In this document: piece by piece, positions 15,564-17,804 of the stretch
Layout of the letters: every line of letters starts with the position of its first letter
Numbering within the stretch: position 1 is the first letter of the stretch
Source of the DNA: PWPR01 sp046542315
Lineage (GTDB): Bacteria; Bacillota; UBA994; PWPR01
Assembly (NCBI GenBank): GCA_046542315.1
Contig: JBKHBO010000038.1
Location: forward strand, 1 to 17,804
Length of the DNA: 17,804 bases
Reading direction: 5' to 3'
Program-made: the position numbers and the translations under genes
Notes under the pieces: model-generated
The model's input: the letters and a program-made list of their open reading frames with translations, nothing else
The model's database searches: none
Told to the model about the DNA's origin: nothing

Positions 15564-16010
15564 CTAATCATTAATATTTTTCAAGTTTTCCTCCATCATA
15601 AGCAAAAATTTTCTCATCAGAGCAAGCTCCGCTTTAGTAAAATTTGCAAAAGTCTCCTCTTCAAGTTGTTTTATTTTCTTTTCTAGTTCTTCCTTAACTT
15701 CTTTTCCATGATCTGCTAAGAATATTCTAGAAACTCTAAGGTCTGATTCGTCTTGTTCTCTATAAATAAATCCTCTTTTTTCCATCCTTTGAAGCATTCT
15801 AGTTACAGTCGCTGGTTTTAAATTTCTATGTTTTGCAATCTCCTTTTGTTTAAGTCCATCATTTTTCCACAAAAGTGCTAATATCCCAGGTTGTCCTCGA
15901 TGCAAACCTAAACTATGATAAAGCTTTCTTGCTCTATTTCTATGTAAATGAACCACTCTAACAAATAGTCTATCGATTGATAAATCTTCACTTTTAACAT
16001 CCTCTAGCAT
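15564..16010 (-). CDS. MarR-family transcriptional regulator
   Basis: The 148-residue protein is a MarR winged helix flanked by dimerisation helices. The recognition region is LKQKEIAKHRNLKPATVTRMLQRMEKRG (about 53-80) and the wing is DESDLRVSRIFL (about 87-98). MarR proteins usually repress their own operon and release DNA when a small lipophilic or phenolic compound binds. It is the first gene of an operon with the two ABC exporter subunits, so it probably controls that efflux pump. The ATG at 16008-16010 has AAGGGGGG about 7 bases upstream. The promoter, with an overlapping inverted repeat, lies 43-76 bases upstream. Confidence 0.92.
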   Translation of the reverse strand: MLEDVKSEDLSIDRLFVRVVHLHRNRARKLYHSLGLHRGQPGILALLWKNDGLKQKEIAKHRNLKPATVTRMLQRMEKRGFIYREQDESDLRVSRIFLADHGKEVKEELEKKIKQLEEETFANFTKAELALMRKFLLMMEENLKNIND

Positions 16011-16052
16011 CCCAAAGCCCCCCTTTTAATTTAGTAGTCGTCTAACTAACTT

Positions 16053-16077
16053 ATTTAATTGTATACTGCAACTAAAT
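16053..16077. promoter_or_regulatory. Candidate MarR operator
   Basis: This 25-base imperfect inverted repeat has half-sites ATTTAATTG (16053-16061) and CAACTAAAT (16069-16077); 9 of 12 position pairs are complementary. It covers the -10 and most of the spacer of the marR promoter, as expected for autorepression. Size and symmetry fit MarR-family operators; binding is inferred. Confidence 0.6.
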
Positions 16078-16086
16078 TTCTGTCAA
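16058..16086 (-). promoter_or_regulatory. Promoter of the marR-ABC exporter operon
   Basis: The minus strand has a perfect -35 TTGACA (16086-16081), a 17-base spacer and the -10 TACAAT (16063-16058, 5 of 6 matches). The start site should be near 16051, giving a leader of about 40 bases. One base separates the -35 from the T tract of the upstream amidohydrolase terminator. Confidence 0.85.
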
Positions 16087-16087
16087 T

Positions 16088-16117
16088 AAAAAAACTGGGT
16101 TTTACCCCAGTTTTTTT
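16088..16117 (-). terminator. Intrinsic terminator of the amidohydrolase gene
   Basis: Left arm AAAAAAACTGGG (16088-16099) and right arm CCCAGTTTTTTT (16106-16117) form a perfect 12-bp stem with a 6-base loop. Seven T residues end the hairpin on either strand, so it can work in both directions; the only gene running into it is the amidohydrolase, whose stop is 4 bases away. Confidence 0.88.
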
Positions 16118-16121
16118 ATTA

Positions 16122-17726
16122 CTATATATTATATACACATTCTCCACCTATATAAGTTGCTTCAACTTTTAAGTCCTTTATCTGCTGAGGTTCAATATTA
16201 AAAATATCATCGCTTAAAACAACAAAATCAGCTAGTTTACCTTTGACCAAAGACCCCTTTACATCTTCTGTTTTCTCTGCAAAAGCACTACCATTAGTAA
16301 ATAAGTCTATTGCTTCATATACTGTAAGCTTTTCATCAGGCATATATCCGCCTAAAGGATTTCCTTCTAAATCTGTTCTAGTTACTGCTGCAGCTAATCC
16401 TAAAATTGGGTTGCATGACTCTACAGGTGAGTCTGAACCTCCTGCAGTATGAATCCCCATATCTCTCATAGTTTTCCATACATAAGATTGCGAAGCCCTT
16501 GCTTTTCCTATTCTGTTTTCCAGTATTTTCATATCTGTAGGAACGAAGATTGGTTGAATGTCACAAACAACTCCCATTTCTTGCATTTGCTCTAGTATAT
16601 GCCAGTTCGTAAGCTGTGCATGAATTATTCTAGGGCGAGCAGTTTTATCTCCTTTGAGAACCATCTTAAAAGCATTTAATAACTTCTGCATAGCTCTGTC
16701 TCCAATGGCATGTGCAGATAGTTGTAAGCCTTTTTGATGTCCATATTCATACATTTTGTCTATCTCTTTTTGCGTCATTATTGAAACACCACAAGTACTA
16801 TAGTCATCTGAGTAAGGAGCATGTAAGTATGCAGTTCTCCCACCTAGTGAACCGTCTGTCATTAATTTAAGTGGCCCGTATGTCACTGTGTTATCTGGAA
16901 ATTTGTAATCTTGCTTTATCTTTAAATACTCATCTATTTCTTTAGGTTCTGAAAGTCTGATTTGATGATTTACTCTTAGCTTTAGTCCTTCTTCTAAAGC
17001 CTTTTGATAAGCTTCCAATCTTTTTTCCATTCCATCTGGCGATCCTAAATCATCTGATTGAACTGATGTCAATCCATAAGAAATAGCTAGTTCAGATCCC
17101 TTAATAATATGTCTTTTAAAATCATCAACTTCAAATTTTGGTATTAAATTAGCAACCAGTCCAGCTGCTCTTTCTCTTAAGATGCCTATAGGTACGCCTT
17201 CTTTGTCTAAATCTATATGACCTCCAACAATTTGTTCAACAGGCTTATTCATTAACCCTGCTAGCTCAAGAGCTTTAGTGTTGGCCACACTAATATGACC
17301 ACAAGCCCTTCTCAAAAGAATTGGTTTTTCAGTACTTATCTTGTCTAAGTCAACTCTAGTTGGCATAATTTGGCCAGGATAATTAGATTGATTCCAACCT
17401 CTTCCTAAAATCCAAGTCATTTTAGGATTGTCATCTATAAATTCTTTGCAATTATCTATTAATTCATCAATCGATTTAGTTTTATCTAAAAGTACTTGTT
17501 CTAGAGACATCCCTATGCTCATTAAATGCATATGACTATCATTGAGTCCTGGAATAACAGTTTTGCCCTTTAGGTCTATTTTCTTGACCTTACTTCCTGC
17601 TAGTTGAAAAATTTCATCGCTAGTTCCTGTAGCTTCTATATATTGATCCTTTACTAACATTGCATTTACAACTGATCCTTGTCTTTCCATTGTGTGGATA
17701 TTGCCGTTATAAAAAACTATTTTCAT
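16122..17726 (-). CDS. YtcJ-like metal-dependent amidohydrolase
   Basis: The 534-residue protein belongs to the amidohydrolase-3 branch (YtcJ/NfdA-like) of the amidohydrolase superfamily, whose members hydrolyse amide-type bonds such as N-substituted formamides. Metal and catalytic motifs are in order: H65-x-H67 in DSHMHL, a PLKLMTDGSLGG segment (285-296), His339 in SAHAIGDRA, His369 in IIHAQLT and Asp432 in GGSDSPVE. The beta-sandwich ends carry the N-terminal GNIHTM and the C-terminal KGKLADFVVL. No signal peptide is present, so it is cytoplasmic. The substrate cannot be told from sequence. The start codon ATG (17724-17726) has only a weak GGGGGC site upstream. It appears to be a single-gene unit with its own terminator; I found no convincing promoter in the remaining 78 bases. 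Confidence 0.9.
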   Translation of the reverse strand: MKIVFYNGNIHTMERQGSVVNAMLVKDQYIEATGTSDEIFQLAGSKVKKIDLKGKTVIPGLNDSHMHLMSIGMSLEQVLLDKTKSIDELIDNCKEFIDDNPKMTWILGRGWNQSNYPGQIMPTRVDLDKISTEKPILLRRACGHISVANTKALELAGLMNKPVEQIVGGHIDLDKEGVPIGILRERAAGLVANLIPKFEVDDFKRHIIKGSELAISYGLTSVQSDDLGSPDGMEKRLEAYQKALEEGLKLRVNHQIRLSEPKEIDEYLKIKQDYKFPDNTVTYGPLKLMTDGSLGGRTAYLHAPYSDDYSTCGVSIMTQKEIDKMYEYGHQKGLQLSAHAIGDRAMQKLLNAFKMVLKGDKTARPRIIHAQLTNWHILEQMQEMGVVCDIQPIFVPTDMKILENRIGKARASQSYVWKTMRDMGIHTAGGSDSPVESCNPILGLAAAVTRTDLEGNPLGGYMPDEKLTVYEAIDLFTNGSAFAEKTEDVKGSLVKGKLADFVVLSDDIFNIEPQQIKDLKVEATYIGGECVYNI

Positions 17727-17804
17727 TTTTTTGCCCCCAATATTATTTACACTAATGTTTATTTTATCTTACTTCAGTAATTAAGAAAAGAGAAACTATC
17801 GATT

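Noticed and set aside
17769..17780. Short inverted repeat TTACT/AGTAA and TAAAAT upstream of the amidohydrolase as operator and promoter.
   Set aside because: The repeat has 5-bp arms only, and no -35-like hexamer stands at the right distance; the region is cut by the window end.

Overview
The window is AT-rich chromosomal DNA (by eye roughly one third G+C) with strong AGGAGG-type ribosome binding sites, GTG and TTG starts, a divergent MocR-regulator/ECF-transporter pair, an ECF sigma/zinc anti-sigma pair and a SIMPL-domain protein. This fits a low-GC Firmicute in the broad sense (Clostridia, Halanaerobiia or Natranaerobiia). The sequence alone does not allow a genus call. Nothing looks like a prophage, insertion sequence or CRISPR array; this is an ordinary core/housekeeping region with several compact regulatory arrangements.

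Layout. (1) Bases 1-1656, plus strand: the 3' end of a TauE/SafE-type membrane protein, then a cytoplasmic metallophosphoesterase/5'-nucleotidase-fold protein with an altered, SoxB-like active-site motif, closed by an intrinsic terminator. (2) Bases 1657-1978: a 322-base stretch in which I see no gene. (3) Bases 1979-10971, minus strand, read from right to left: a MocR/PdxR-type regulator; an ECF sigma factor; its probable zinc-binding anti-sigma factor; an exported SIMPL-domain protein; a terminator overlapped by the probable polA promoter; polA; mutM (8-base overlap); coaE; tRNA-Leu(CAG); and, only 17 bases after the tRNA, a lipoprotein alpha/beta hydrolase. (4) Bases 11120-11945, plus strand: an ECF-transporter S component divergent from the MocR gene, overlapping a YhbY-type RNA-binding protein gene. 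(5) Bases 11992-16010, minus strand: a MarR regulator and a heterodimeric ABC exporter. (6) Bases 16122-17726, minus strand: a YtcJ-like amidohydrolase.

How the parts work together. polA-mutM-coaE is a familiar DNA-repair/CoA cluster. The MarR regulator sits at the head of the exporter operon, behind a near-consensus promoter overlapped by an imperfect palindrome, which suggests autoregulated drug or toxin efflux. The MocR regulator and the S component share a 148-base divergent region containing two related 14-base sites 30 bases apart, each overlapping a candidate -35 element, which suggests vitamin (possibly B6) homeostasis. The sigma/anti-sigma/SIMPL genes look like an envelope-stress module. 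At two junctions (polA and marR) the terminator of one operon touches or overlaps the promoter of the next, so transcription units are insulated with almost no spacer DNA.

I did not find a clearly new biological system. The most testable novelties are the SoxB-like enzyme next to a TauE-type exporter, the tRNA-Leu/lipoprotein dicistron, the polA terminator-promoter overlap and the paired MocR operators.
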